A stretch of DNA of 14,309 bases from JBKHDT01 sp049974825 (GTDB lineage Bacteria; Pseudomonadota; Gammaproteobacteria; Halothiobacillales; Halothiobacillaceae). Shown here one piece after another: positions 1 to 7,239 of the stretch; the first letter of the stretch is position 1; every line of letters starts with the position of its first letter. The DNA is taken from the NCBI GenBank assembly GCA_049974825.1, contig JBNGDJ010000064.1, forward strand, positions 1-14,309, read 5' to 3'. Position numbers and translations under genes: made by a program. The notes below the pieces were generated by a model. It was not told where the DNA came from. It made no database searches and saw only the letters and a program-made list of their open reading frames with translations.

Positions 1-2
1 CG

Positions 3-54
3 GCAGGGCATCCATGCCCTGCACGGGAAGGTCTGCATTCGTGCAGACCTTCCC
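3..54 (+). repeat. Two-hairpin palindromic repeat core, copy A
   Basis: Two perfect inverted repeats lie 2 bases apart. The first (3-22) has an 8-bp stem, GCAGGGCA/TGCCCTGC, with loop TCCA. The second (25-54) has a 13-bp stem, GGGAAGGTCTGCA/TGCAGACCTTCCC, with loop TTCG. The same pair recurs at 2654-2705, and inverted at 6946-6997 and 14256-14307. The copy touches the left edge, so any further modules to its left are not visible. It lies downstream of the minus-strand ygiQ gene. It might act as an mRNA 3'-end structure, but no T-tract follows on the minus strand, so it is not a classical intrinsic terminator. Confidence 0.9.
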
Positions 55-97
55 TTACCAGGCAACGGGCATACACCTTCCCCGCGGGCACTCCCGA

Positions 98-150
98 GCG
101 GGGCATCCCTGCCCCAATCGGGAATCTGAAGCATTCGTGCAGAGATTCCC
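98..150 (+). repeat. Second hairpin module (GGGAATCT type), copy A
   Basis: This is a GGGGCA-TCCC-TGCCCC hairpin (100-115) followed by an imperfect palindrome (120-150) with arms GGGAATCT and AGATTCCC around a central GCA-TTCG-TGC. A related module with the same order occurs at 2496-2549, where the small stem has changed sequence but can still pair. It looks like a diverged relative of the 30-base core hairpin, since both share the GCATTCGTGCAG centre. Its last base is also the final G of the ygiQ TAG stop codon. Confidence 0.75.
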
Positions 151-2330
151 TAACGACGCCGGCCGCGGGGCTTGCCACCGGCGGGAAATTTCGCATGCTT
201 GGTAGCGAAAGGCTTCGCGGGTCGGCTGGACCGCCCCGGGCCGGGCCGTCTGCCCGGTGTTCTAACGCCCTCCGACTTGCCGCCGGTTCCAGCTGGCTGC
301 CAGCTCGGAACCAGGTGCCGCTTGCCATTGCCGATCAGATCCGCCCGACCCATGCGCTTGAGCGCACTGCGCAGCATGGGCCAGTTCTCGGGGTCGTGAT
401 ATCGCAGGAAAGCCTTGTGAAGCCGACGACGCTTGAGGCTGCGCGGCGAAAAGACCTGCTCGCCCGAGGCTCGCCGCACCGAACGCAAGGGATTGCGCCC
501 GGAATGGTACATGGCAGTCGCCAGAGCCATGGGGCTCGGCAGAAAGGCCTGCACCTGGTCGGCGCGGAACCCGTTGCGCTTGAGCCAAAGCGCGAGATTC
601 ATCATGTCCTCGTCGGTCGTGCCGGGATGGGCGGCGATGAAGTACGGAATCAGGTACTGCTCCTTGCCCGCCGCCCGCGAATACTTCTCGAACATCGCCT
701 TGAACCGATCGTAGGTTCCGATGCCCGGCTTCATCATTTTGGAGAGCGGCCCGCCCTCGGTGTGTTCCGGGGCGATCTTGAGATAGCCGCCGACGTGATG
801 GGTCACCAGCTCCCGAACGTACTCGGGTGATTCCACGGCCAGGTCATAGCGAAGACCCGAGGCAATCAGCACCTTCTTGATGCCTGCCAGGCCGCGCGCC
901 CGGCGGTACAGGCGAACGAGCGGGCCGTGGTCGGTATCGAGATTCTTGCAGATATCCGGGTAGACGCAGGACAGGCGACGGCAGTTTTCCTCAATCTTCT
1001 CGTCCTTGCAGGCCAGCCGATACATGTTGGCGGTCGGGCCGCCCAGGTCGGAGATCACGCCGGTGAACCCCGCCACGCGGTCGCGGATGTCCTCGATCTC
1101 ACGGATCACCGAATCTTCGGACCGGCTCTGGATAATGCGCCCCTCATGCTCGGTGATCGAGCAGAAGGTACAGCCCCCGAAGCATCCGCGCATGATGTTC
1201 ACGGAAAAGCGAATCATCTCCCAGGCCGGTATCCGGGCATCCCCGTAGGCAGGGTGCGGCGCCCGGGCATAGGGCAGATCAAAAACCGCGTCCATCTCGT
1301 CCATGGTCAGCGGAATCGGCGGCGGGTTGAGCCAGACCTCCCGTGTGCCGTGGCGCTGGATCAGCGCGCGGGCGTTGCCCGGATTGGTCTCCAGGTGCAG
1401 CAGTCGCGCTGCATGCGCATACAGGACACGGTCCTGCTTGACGGTTTCGTAGGACGGCAGACGAATCACGGTCCGCTCGCGCGGATGCGCGCGGGGAATC
1501 TCCCGCCGCCGGTGAACCACGGTCACGCCGCCATCGGCGTCCTTTTCGGATGGCGCCGCGCAGGTGGCCGGACTGGTCATGGCATAAGGATCGGGCTGAG
1601 GTGCGACCGGGCCGGGCGTGTCGAAATCAGAGGAATCAAGCTCCACGAATCCGGCAGGCACCGCGTCGCGCAAAAGGGCCGTTCCCCGGACATCGATGAT
1701 GTCACGCGGGTGTTCGCCCGCGGCCACCCGGTGGGTTACCTCGACCAGCGCCCGCTCGGCATTGCCGTAGAGCAGCAGATCAGCCTGGGAATCGACCAGC
1801 ACTGAACGGCGCACCTTGTCGTCCCAGTAGTCATAATGGGCGATCCGGCGCAGGCTGGCCTCGATTCCGCCGATCACCACAGGCACGTCCCCGTAGGCCT
1901 CCCGCAAACGCTGCGTGTAGACGATCACGGCCCGATCGGGACGCTTGCCGCCCTCGTCCCCCGGGGTATAGGCATCGTTGCTGCGCACCTTGCGATCAGC
2001 CGTGTAGCGGTTGACCATGGAGTCCATGTTCCCGGCCGTCACGCCGAAATACAGGTTCGGCGGGCCGAGCTTCATGAAATCCTCGGTATTTCGCCAGTCC
2101 GGCTGCGCAATGATGCCGACACGAAATCCCTGGGCCTCCAGCACCCGGCCAATCACGGCCATCCCGAAACTGGGATGATCGACATAGGCATCCCCGGTCA
2201 CGAGGATCACGTCGCAGGCATCCCAACCGAGGATATCCATCTCCTCGCGGGACATGGGCAAAAAAGGAGCGGTGCCAAAGCGCGCCGCCCAGTACTTGCG
2301 GTAGGAAAAAAGGCCGGGGGCAGTCTGCAT
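150..2330 (-). CDS. YgiQ family radical SAM protein
   Basis: The product is 726 residues, close to the roughly 740 of E. coli YgiQ. What is seen: the N-terminal YgiQ block (LFSYRKYWAARFG, then PMSREEMDILGWD and VTGDAYVDHPSFGMA), the GGIEASLRRIAHYDYW block near residues 155-170, and the radical SAM cluster motif CFGGCTFC (Cys383, Cys387, Cys390), which would ligate a [4Fe-4S] cluster that cleaves S-adenosylmethionine. The last roughly 45 residues are rich in Arg, Lys, Gly and Pro. The ATG at 2330 was chosen because family homology begins there; a longer open frame to 2516 runs back into repeat sequence with no homology. The ribosome site is weak. The substrate of YgiQ proteins is not established. 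The gene is divergent from the binding-protein operon, and its TAG stop shares a base with the repeat at 98-150. It is probably cytosolic. Confidence 0.95.
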   Translation of the reverse strand: MQTAPGLFSYRKYWAARFGTAPFLPMSREEMDILGWDACDVILVTGDAYVDHPSFGMAVIGRVLEAQGFRVGIIAQPDWRNTEDFMKLGPPNLYFGVTAGNMDSMVNRYTADRKVRSNDAYTPGDEGGKRPDRAVIVYTQRLREAYGDVPVVIGGIEASLRRIAHYDYWDDKVRRSVLVDSQADLLLYGNAERALVEVTHRVAAGEHPRDIIDVRGTALLRDAVPAGFVELDSSDFDTPGPVAPQPDPYAMTSPATCAAPSEKDADGGVTVVHRRREIPRAHPRERTVIRLPSYETVKQDRVLYAHAARLLHLETNPGNARALIQRHGTREVWLNPPPIPLTMDEMDAVFDLPYARAPHPAYGDARIPAWEMIRFSVNIMRGCFGGCTFCSITEHEGRIIQSRSEDSVIREIEDIRDRVAGFTGVISDLGGPTANMYRLACKDEKIEENCRRLSCVYPDICKNLDTDHGPLVRLYRRARGLAGIKKVLIASGLRYDLAVESPEYVRELVTHHVGGYLKIAPEHTEGGPLSKMMKPGIGTYDRFKAMFEKYSRAAGKEQYLIPYFIAAHPGTTDEDMMNLALWLKRNGFRADQVQAFLPSPMALATAMYHSGRNPLRSVRRASGEQVFSPRSLKRRRLHKAFLRYHDPENWPMLRSALKRMGRADLIGNGKRHLVPSWQPAGTGGKSEGVRTPGRRPGPGRSSRPAKPFATKHAKFPAGGKPRGRRR

Positions 2331-2450
2331 GAAAATCAGTCCGAAAATAACAAGGCAGGATTGGCAAGTGCCGCAGGCCCGCGAGGGGGCCTCGAGGCAG
2401 GGCTTGAGTGCGGACATGGCGTTTTGCGCGGGGCAAGGCAACCATTTCGA

Positions 2451-2459
2451 TGCTATGCT
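2451..2459 (+). promoter_or_regulatory. Possible extended -10 promoter element
   Basis: The sequence TGCTATGCT resembles an extended -10 element (TGnTATAAT). No good -35 hexamer lies at normal spacing; TTGCGC at 2424-2429 is too far away. If used, the transcript would start near 2466 and carry a leader of about 265 bases containing all of the cluster B hairpins before the binding-protein start. The evidence is weak. Confidence 0.3.
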
Positions 2460-2495
2460 ACCGGAACATGCGCCCGTTTGCGCGTCCCGCCACGG

Positions 2496-2549
2496 GTTGG
2501 GGCATTCATAACCCAACGGGGAATCTCAAGCATTCGTGCAGGCCTTCCC
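2496..2549 (+). repeat. Second hairpin module (GGGAATCT type), copy B
   Basis: A GTTGGG/CCCAAC hairpin (2496-2517) is followed by an imperfect palindrome from GGGAATCT to CCTTCCC (2519-2549) with the GCATTCGTGCAG centre. It matches the module at 98-150 in order and orientation. The left arm is kept, while the right arm (GGCCTTCCC) is closer to the core hairpin, so this copy pairs less well. Confidence 0.65.
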
Positions 2550-2705
2550 TTGGGAAACTCTGCACAAAGCCATCCTTGGCTTTATGCAGACACGCCCGGG
2601 CCGATACATGCTCGGCCCGGGCTCCGCGATTCAATGGCTTACGCCATTGTGCAGCAGGGCATCCGTGCCCTGCACGGGAAGGTCTGCATTCGTGCAGACC
2701 TTCCC
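2550..2705 (+). repeat. Composite hairpin repeat, copy B
   Basis: At least five stems lie in tandem. They are: TCTGCA/TGCAGA enclosing AAAGCCA/TGGCTTT (about 2559-2589); an 11-bp GCCCGGGCCGA/TCGGCCCGGGC stem (about 2593-2621) with a 7-base loop; CAATGGC/GCCATTG (about 2632-2649); and the two-hairpin core at 2654-2673 and 2676-2705. The same order, inverted, is found at 6946-7128. Both copies keep the outer end (CCCTTG, GGAAACTCTGCACAAA) and the inner core, and differ most in the GC-rich middle. The composite lies just upstream of the binding-protein gene. Confidence 0.85.
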
Positions 2706-2732
2706 GTGCAAACAAGCAGGACCAGTAGGTAC

Positions 2733-3710
2733 ATGACCAGACTTGTCGAACGTCGTCGATTCCTCGCTGCCCTGGGTGCCAGCGCCCTTCTGCCCTGGTT
2801 GGGTGGCTGCGCGCGAAAGGAGCCGCTGCTGCAGGTGGGCAGCCATGTCTGGCTGGGCTACGAGCCCATGTTCCTGGCCCGCAAGCAGGGCTGGCTTGAT
2901 GAAGAGCGGGTGCGGCTGGTCGAATTGCCCTCGGCGACAGACTCCCTGCAGGCGCTGCATGCCGGCCGGATCGACGCGGCCGCCCTGACACTCGACGAAG
3001 CACTGACTGCCCGCGCCGAAGGCCTGATCCTGGAGGCGGTTCTGGTCTTCAATTACTCGACCGGCGCGGACGTGGTCATGGTCCGGCCCGAAATCGAGAC
3101 ACCGGCCGACCTGGCCGGAAAGACCGTAGTGGTGGAAAACTCGGCTGTCGGGGCACTGACCCTGATGGAGACGCTCAAGCTCGGATCACTGAGACCCGAA
3201 GACGTCACTATGCGCTATGCCACGCGTGACGCCCATGTCGAAGCCTGGACGGGCGGGGAAGCGGATGCGGTGGTGACCTTCGAGCCATCGGCCACCCAGA
3301 TCGAGCAGGCCGGCGGCCGGCGACTGGTAGACAGCTCGGCCTTCCCGGACATGATCGTGGACGTTCTGGTCATTCGCCCGGAAGCGGCACGCAAGCAGCC
3401 GGCCGCCATCGCCCACCTAATTGAATCGCACTTCCATGCGCTGGAATTCATGGCCACCAAGCCCGACGAGGCCGCGCCCCTGCTGGCCGAACGCCTGAAG
3501 ATCTTGCCCGGCGAGGTCGAAGGTGCCTACCGCGGAATCACCCTGCCTGGGCGCCTTGAAAACATTGAGGCATTGACGGGCAATCCGGCCCCGCTGGAGC
3601 AAACGGCCGACCAGCTGGTCCCGACCCTGGTCGAATACGGCCTGCTGCCTGAGGCAGTCGGCACTGAAGGGCTGGCCAATCCCGATTTTCTCGCAACCGG
3701 GAAATCCTGA
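2733..3710 (+). CDS. Periplasmic solute-binding lipoprotein, NMT1/SsuA-like
   Basis: The product is 325 residues, typical for this fold. The N-terminus has RRRFL (residues 7-11), a hydrophobic stretch and a lipobox LGGC with Cys26. This suggests an exported lipoprotein, possibly by the Tat route because of the RRxFL pattern. The mature part begins with VGSHVWLGYEP (Trp40-Pro45), then FLARKQGWLDE, as in SsuA/TauA/NMT1-type binding proteins for sulfonates, pyrimidine precursors and similar small molecules. The ligand cannot be named. The ATG at 2733 was chosen because it starts the signal peptide and has AGTAGGT just upstream; the same frame stays open back to 1836, but that part is antisense to ygiQ. 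No ABC permease or ATPase gene is adjacent. The TGA overlaps the next ATG (TGATG), so the two genes are probably translationally coupled. The likely role is ligand sensing for the downstream c-di-GMP enzyme. Confidence 0.9.
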   Translation: MTRLVERRRFLAALGASALLPWLGGCARKEPLLQVGSHVWLGYEPMFLARKQGWLDEERVRLVELPSATDSLQALHAGRIDAAALTLDEALTARAEGLILEAVLVFNYSTGADVVMVRPEIETPADLAGKTVVVENSAVGALTLMETLKLGSLRPEDVTMRYATRDAHVEAWTGGEADAVVTFEPSATQIEQAGGRRLVDSSAFPDMIVDVLVIRPEAARKQPAAIAHLIESHFHALEFMATKPDEAAPLLAERLKILPGEVEGAYRGITLPGRLENIEALTGNPAPLEQTADQLVPTLVEYGLLPEAVGTEGLANPDFLATGKS

Positions 3711-6700
3711 TGCGTCACCTGGGTCTGCCGCTTCGCTGGATCCTGCCACTGGTCGTCCTGGCGGCGTTCATGCTGATCCAGCTTTACTCGGTCAGCAGTT
3801 CGCTCCACTCGACCAAGAACAACTTCTTTGAGAATGAACAGCAGCGGGCTCTGGCGCACGCCGCGGAAATTGTTCGGCTGGCCGAGCATGGCCTGGCGAA
3901 TGCCCCCAACATGGTTCAGCGCGAGTTCCTCCACCGCGCGAGCGCACCCACCCTGAAACGGGCGCTGCTGATTGACCCCGACGGGATGATCCTGATCGCC
4001 GATCGCTCCGACTGGGTTGGCCGCTCGGTCAATGCCATGGTGGACAGGGACCACGAACTGCTCTTTCGCACCCAGAGCTTTACCCGCCAGCCTGAGCTGA
4101 ATGTCACCAGCAACGGCGAGCGGTTCTCCCTGATCATGCCCTTTATCCCGCCGGCCGGAGTCGACGAAGCGCGCAGTCTCAGCAAGGGCGCGCTGTACAT
4201 GGAATACGATCTTTCGGCGCCGCTGGACGAGATCACCCAGGATTACCTCGTCGCCCGCCTGCCTGACATGGTGGGCGGGTTCATCCTGACCATCCTGCTC
4301 GCCATCTGGATCCATGCCCGGGTCTCCCGTCCGCTCAATGAAATCGAGGAGATGAGCAACCGGGTGGCCGGCGGGGATTTCACCGTCAAGGTGGCGGAAA
4401 CCGGCCATGGCGAGTTGTACCAGCTGGCCCGCAGCTTCAACCGGATGACCGCACGCCTCGCCGAGGCCGCCGAGCGCGAACGACTGTCCGCGGTCGCTTT
4501 CGAGGGCGCCGAGGCCACGCTGATCACCGATCAGGACGGCAATATCCAGAAGGTCAACGGGGCCTTCGAGCACATGACCGGCTTCACGGTTGAAGATGTC
4601 CGGGGCAAGACACCGCGAATCCTCAAGTCCGGTCGCCAGAACCTGGCCTTTTACCGGGAAATGTGGCGGCACCTGCTGGAAACCGGCTACTGGGAAGGGC
4701 TGATCCACAACCGGCGCAAGGATGGAGAAATCTACCCGCAGTGGACTGCCATCCGGGCGGTGCGCGACCCGCAGGGACGCATTACGCACTTTGTCGCCAG
4801 CCTGTTCGACCAAACCGAGCAGGAGCAGGCTGCCCAGGCGCTGCGCGAGAGCGAGGAACGCTTCCGCAGCATGTTCGAGCAATCACCCATTGCCTACATG
4901 GCCCTGGATGAACAGGCGCGGCTGATCGACGTAAACGACCGGCTCTGCGCCATGCTCGGCTATCGCCGCGACGAACTGGTCGGTCGTGCCTTCGCTGAAT
5001 TTGCCGAGGGAGATGCGGCCACCGCGCAGAAACGGCACCTGGAGTCGCTCAACCTTCATGGACATGTCACGGCGCAGCTTCGCCTGCAGCGACAGGACGA
5101 GTCGCCACTGGTCGCGATGATCAGCGGCCGGGTCCAGTACGATACGCGCGGACGATTCGTGCGAAGCCACTGCGTGCTGCACGACATCACCGAGCGCCAG
5201 CAGATGGAAGACAGCCTTGCCCGACGCGAAGAACAGCTTCGCACGCTGATCGACGCGATGCCGGACATGATCGTGCTGCTGGACGACAAGAACCGCTGGC
5301 TTGAGACCAACCTGTTCAGCCTGCGACTGCTTGGTCTGAGTCATGAAACTTACAGTGGCAAGACCGGCGAGCAGCTCGGACATCTCTCCCCCTTCTATGC
5401 AGACACCTTCCGGCAGATTGACCTGGCCAATGAGGCCACCTGGCAGGCCGGGCACATGACCCGCCACGAGGAGACGGTCCGAACCGAAGACAAACAGCAG
5501 CGGGTGTTCGACATCATCCGGGTGCCGCTTTTCCGTCCCGACGGCAAGCGCAAGGGGCTGGTGATGATCGGGCGGGACGTGACCGAGCAGCGTGCCGCCA
5601 CGGCGCGGGCGGAGCACCTGGCCTACCATGACGCCCTGACCGGACTGCCAAACCGGCTGCTGCTGCGGGACCGCCTGACGCGCGCACTGAAGACTGCCCA
5701 TCGGGATCAGCATATTGGCGCCCTGCTACAGCTGGACCTGGACCACTTCAAGACCGTCAACGATGCCCGCGGTCACGAGGTCGGCGACCTGCTGCTCCAG
5801 GCCATGGCCGACCGCCTCCAGGACCTGCTCGACGAGGACCAGACACTGGCCCGGCTGGGTGCCGACGAGTTCGCGCTGCTTCTGCCTTCGCTGGGCCGCC
5901 GCCACGATCATGCCGCCAAGCAGGCCATGCAGATGGCTGAAAGAATCAGCCGCCGCATTCACGAGGCGCTGGAGGTCGAGGGCGAGACGTTCCACCTGTC
6001 CGCGAGCATCGGCATCACCCTGTTCCCGGCCGGCACTGACTCCGAGGACCAGCCCGGGGACCTGCTCCGGGAAGCCGACACGGCCATGTACCAGGCCAAG
6101 TCCGCTGGAAGGGACAACACCCGATTCTACCGCAGCGAGATGGGCGAACAGGTTCAGGCACGTCTCAACCTGGAAAGTCAGCTGCGCGCCGCACTCAAGG
6201 AAGAACAATTTCAGCTCTACGTGCAGCCACAGGTGCGCGCCGACGGCAGCTGGCAGGCAGGAGAGGTGCTGCTGCGATGGATTCACCCCGAAAAGGGACT
6301 GGTGCCTCCGGATGTCTTTATCCCGGTTGCCGAGGAATCCCGGCTGATCGTGCCGATTGGCACCTGGGTTCTCGAACAGGCCTGTGCGGTGCTGAAAAAA
6401 ACGCGCGCGCAGGGCCGTCCGCAGCATCTGTCGGTCAATGTCAGCCCGCGACAGTTCAAGCAGACCGATTTTGTCGACACGGTCCTGTCCGTGGTCGAGC
6501 GAAGCGGCGCCGATGCCGGTGACCTGACACTGGAAGTGACCGAAGGGCTGATCATCGACAATCTCGAGGATACGGTCGAGAAGATGAACCGGCTCGCCGA
6601 GCGCGGCGTCCGCTTCTCGCTGGATGACTTCGGTACCGGGTATTCTTCCCTGAGCTACCTCAAGCGCCTGCCCTTCCACGAGCTCAAGATCGACAAGGGC

Positions 6701-6919
6701 TTTATTCTCGACGCGCCGCATGACGATAACGACGCGGCGCTGGTCGACACCATCATCGCCGTCAGCGCCCACCTGGGCCTGTCCGTGGTCGCCGAAGGCG
6801 TGGAAACCGAAGAGCATGTCCGCTTCCTGACCCACCGGGGCGACATGCTGTACCAGGGCTATCACTTCAGTCGCCCCATGCCCGTTGCCGACTGGCTGGA
6901 GCAGCTTGCCAAGGCCTGA
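3710..6919 (+). CDS. Membrane HAMP-PAS-PAS-PAS-GGDEF-EAL c-di-GMP enzyme
   Basis: The product is 1069 residues. Its layout is a membrane segment (about 8-27), a periplasmic Cache-like region (28-180), a second membrane segment (about 184-203), HAMP (203-255), three PAS regions (about 258-370, 381-495, 505-628), GGDEF (632-808) and EAL (818-1065). The GGDEF domain keeps the DLDHFKTVND...GHEVGD block, but its signature reads GADEF (717-721) and the RxxD inhibitory site is absent (DEDQ at 708-711). The EAL domain keeps Glu852 (as EVLLR), Asn910, Glu942, Asp972, Asp973, Lys993, Glu1029, Glu1032 and Gln1049, with the same spacing as the catalytic residues of the phosphodiesterase RocR, plus the DDFGTGYSS loop. 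It is therefore probably an active c-di-GMP phosphodiesterase; cyclase activity is uncertain. The start overlaps the stop of the binding-protein gene by one base, which points to the binding protein as partner of the periplasmic domain. Cytoplasmic ligands of the PAS domains are unknown. Confidence 0.96.
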   Translation: MRHLGLPLRWILPLVVLAAFMLIQLYSVSSSLHSTKNNFFENEQQRALAHAAEIVRLAEHGLANAPNMVQREFLHRASAPTLKRALLIDPDGMILIADRSDWVGRSVNAMVDRDHELLFRTQSFTRQPELNVTSNGERFSLIMPFIPPAGVDEARSLSKGALYMEYDLSAPLDEITQDYLVARLPDMVGGFILTILLAIWIHARVSRPLNEIEEMSNRVAGGDFTVKVAETGHGELYQLARSFNRMTARLAEAAERERLSAVAFEGAEATLITDQDGNIQKVNGAFEHMTGFTVEDVRGKTPRILKSGRQNLAFYREMWRHLLETGYWEGLIHNRRKDGEIYPQWTAIRAVRDPQGRITHFVASLFDQTEQEQAAQALRESEERFRSMFEQSPIAYMALDEQARLIDVNDRLCAMLGYRRDELVGRAFAEFAEGDAATAQKRHLESLNLHGHVTAQLRLQRQDESPLVAMISGRVQYDTRGRFVRSHCVLHDITERQQMEDSLARREEQLRTLIDAMPDMIVLLDDKNRWLETNLFSLRLLGLSHETYSGKTGEQLGHLSPFYADTFRQIDLANEATWQAGHMTRHEETVRTEDKQQRVFDIIRVPLFRPDGKRKGLVMIGRDVTEQRAATARAEHLAYHDALTGLPNRLLLRDRLTRALKTAHRDQHIGALLQLDLDHFKTVNDARGHEVGDLLLQAMADRLQDLLDEDQTLARLGADEFALLLPSLGRRHDHAAKQAMQMAERISRRIHEALEVEGETFHLSASIGITLFPAGTDSEDQPGDLLREADTAMYQAKSAGRDNTRFYRSEMGEQVQARLNLESQLRAALKEEQFQLYVQPQVRADGSWQAGEVLLRWIHPEKGLVPPDVFIPVAEESRLIVPIGTWVLEQACAVLKKTRAQGRPQHLSVNVSPRQFKQTDFVDTVLSVVERSGADAGDLTLEVTEGLIIDNLEDTVEKMNRLAERGVRFSLDDFGTGYSSLSYLKRLPFHELKIDKGFILDAPHDDNDAALVDTIIAVSAHLGLSVVAEGVETEEHVRFLTHRGDMLYQGYHFSRPMPVADWLEQLAKA

Positions 6920-6945
6920 AGCACAGCTGACCCGAGGGAAACTTT

Positions 6946-7128
6946 GGGAAGGTCTGCACAAATGTAGACCTTCCCGTGCAGGGCACGGATGCCCTGCCGC
7001 ATATTGGCGCAAGCCATTGAATTGCGGAGCATGGCCCGGGCGTGAACGCGGGCCCCGGCCAGCTGACGCGTTAAGCTGGCGGTAGCCCACAAAGCCATGG
7101 ATGAATTTGTGCAGAGTTTCCGCAAGGG
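6946..7128 (-). repeat. Composite hairpin repeat, copy C (inverted relative to B)
   Basis: Read on the minus strand, this repeats the order of copy B. It starts with CCCTTG then GGAAACTCTGCACAAA (7128 downwards), passes through GC-rich stems including AGCTGGC/GCCAGCT, then ATTCAATGGCTT, and ends with the two-hairpin core (6978-6997 and 6946-6975). The 13-bp stem has one change that creates an A-C mismatch, and its loop is TTTG on the minus strand instead of TTCG. The middle is longer and more diverged than in copy B. It lies between converging genes. Confidence 0.85.
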
Positions 7129-7136
7129 GGCAAGGA

Positions 7137-7153
7137 CGGACGGGGCCCGTCCG
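7137..7153 (-). terminator. Possible weak terminator hairpin after the symporter
   Basis: A perfect 7-bp stem CGGACGG/CCGTCCG has a 3-base loop and lies about 87 bases beyond the symporter stop. On the minus strand it is followed by TCCTTGCC, not by a real T-tract, so termination here would be weak or Rho-assisted. Confidence 0.3.
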
Positions 7154-7239
7154 CGATTGTCACGGACTGGGCTGACGGCCCGCTTTCAAGTGCTCGGCCA
7201 GGACACCAACTGCCGCCGCAAAACAGGCGCTGAGACCTG

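Larger units (their letters stand above)
2331..2732. other. Divergent intergenic region with repeat cluster B
   Basis: This is a 402-base gap between the ygiQ start (minus) and the binding-protein start (plus). The left part (2331-2495) is unique sequence and must hold the ygiQ promoter, although no convincing -35/-10 pair was found on the minus strand. From 2496 to 2705 the gap is packed with hairpin repeats. Only 27 bases separate the last repeat from the plus-strand ATG. Short open frames here are formed by repeat sequence and do not look like genes. Confidence 0.7.
6920..7239. other. Convergent intergenic region with repeat cluster C
   Basis: This is a 320-base gap between the stops of the plus-strand GGDEF-EAL gene and the minus-strand symporter. 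Repeat cluster C fills 6946-7128, beginning 27 bases after the GGDEF-EAL stop. A short GC-rich palindrome follows at 7137-7153. The remainder (7154-7239) shows nothing recognisable. No classical terminator with a T-run was seen for either gene, so the hairpins may serve as shared 3'-end structures. Confidence 0.7.

Noticed and set aside
2331..2516. Extended N-terminus of YgiQ
   Set aside because: The additional 62 residues have no family similarity, and the upstream end reaches the repeat; the family N-terminal block starts at 2330.
2496..2705. CRISPR array
   Set aside because: The repeats are tandem hairpins of different sequence, without regular unit length, spacers or cas genes.
1836..2732. 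In-frame upstream extension of the binding-protein gene to a 624-residue product
   Set aside because: The extra part is antisense to ygiQ and crosses the repeat cluster, with no homology. The signal peptide and ribosome site place the start at 2733.
3527..4882. 451-residue antisense open frame
   Set aside because: It lies opposite two clear genes and shows no domain, which is expected from high GC codon bias.
5726..7090. 454-residue antisense open frame opposite the GGDEF-EAL gene
   Set aside because: It is a shadow of the GC-rich coding strand; the plus strand encodes an unmistakable multidomain enzyme, and the antisense product shows no recognisable motif.
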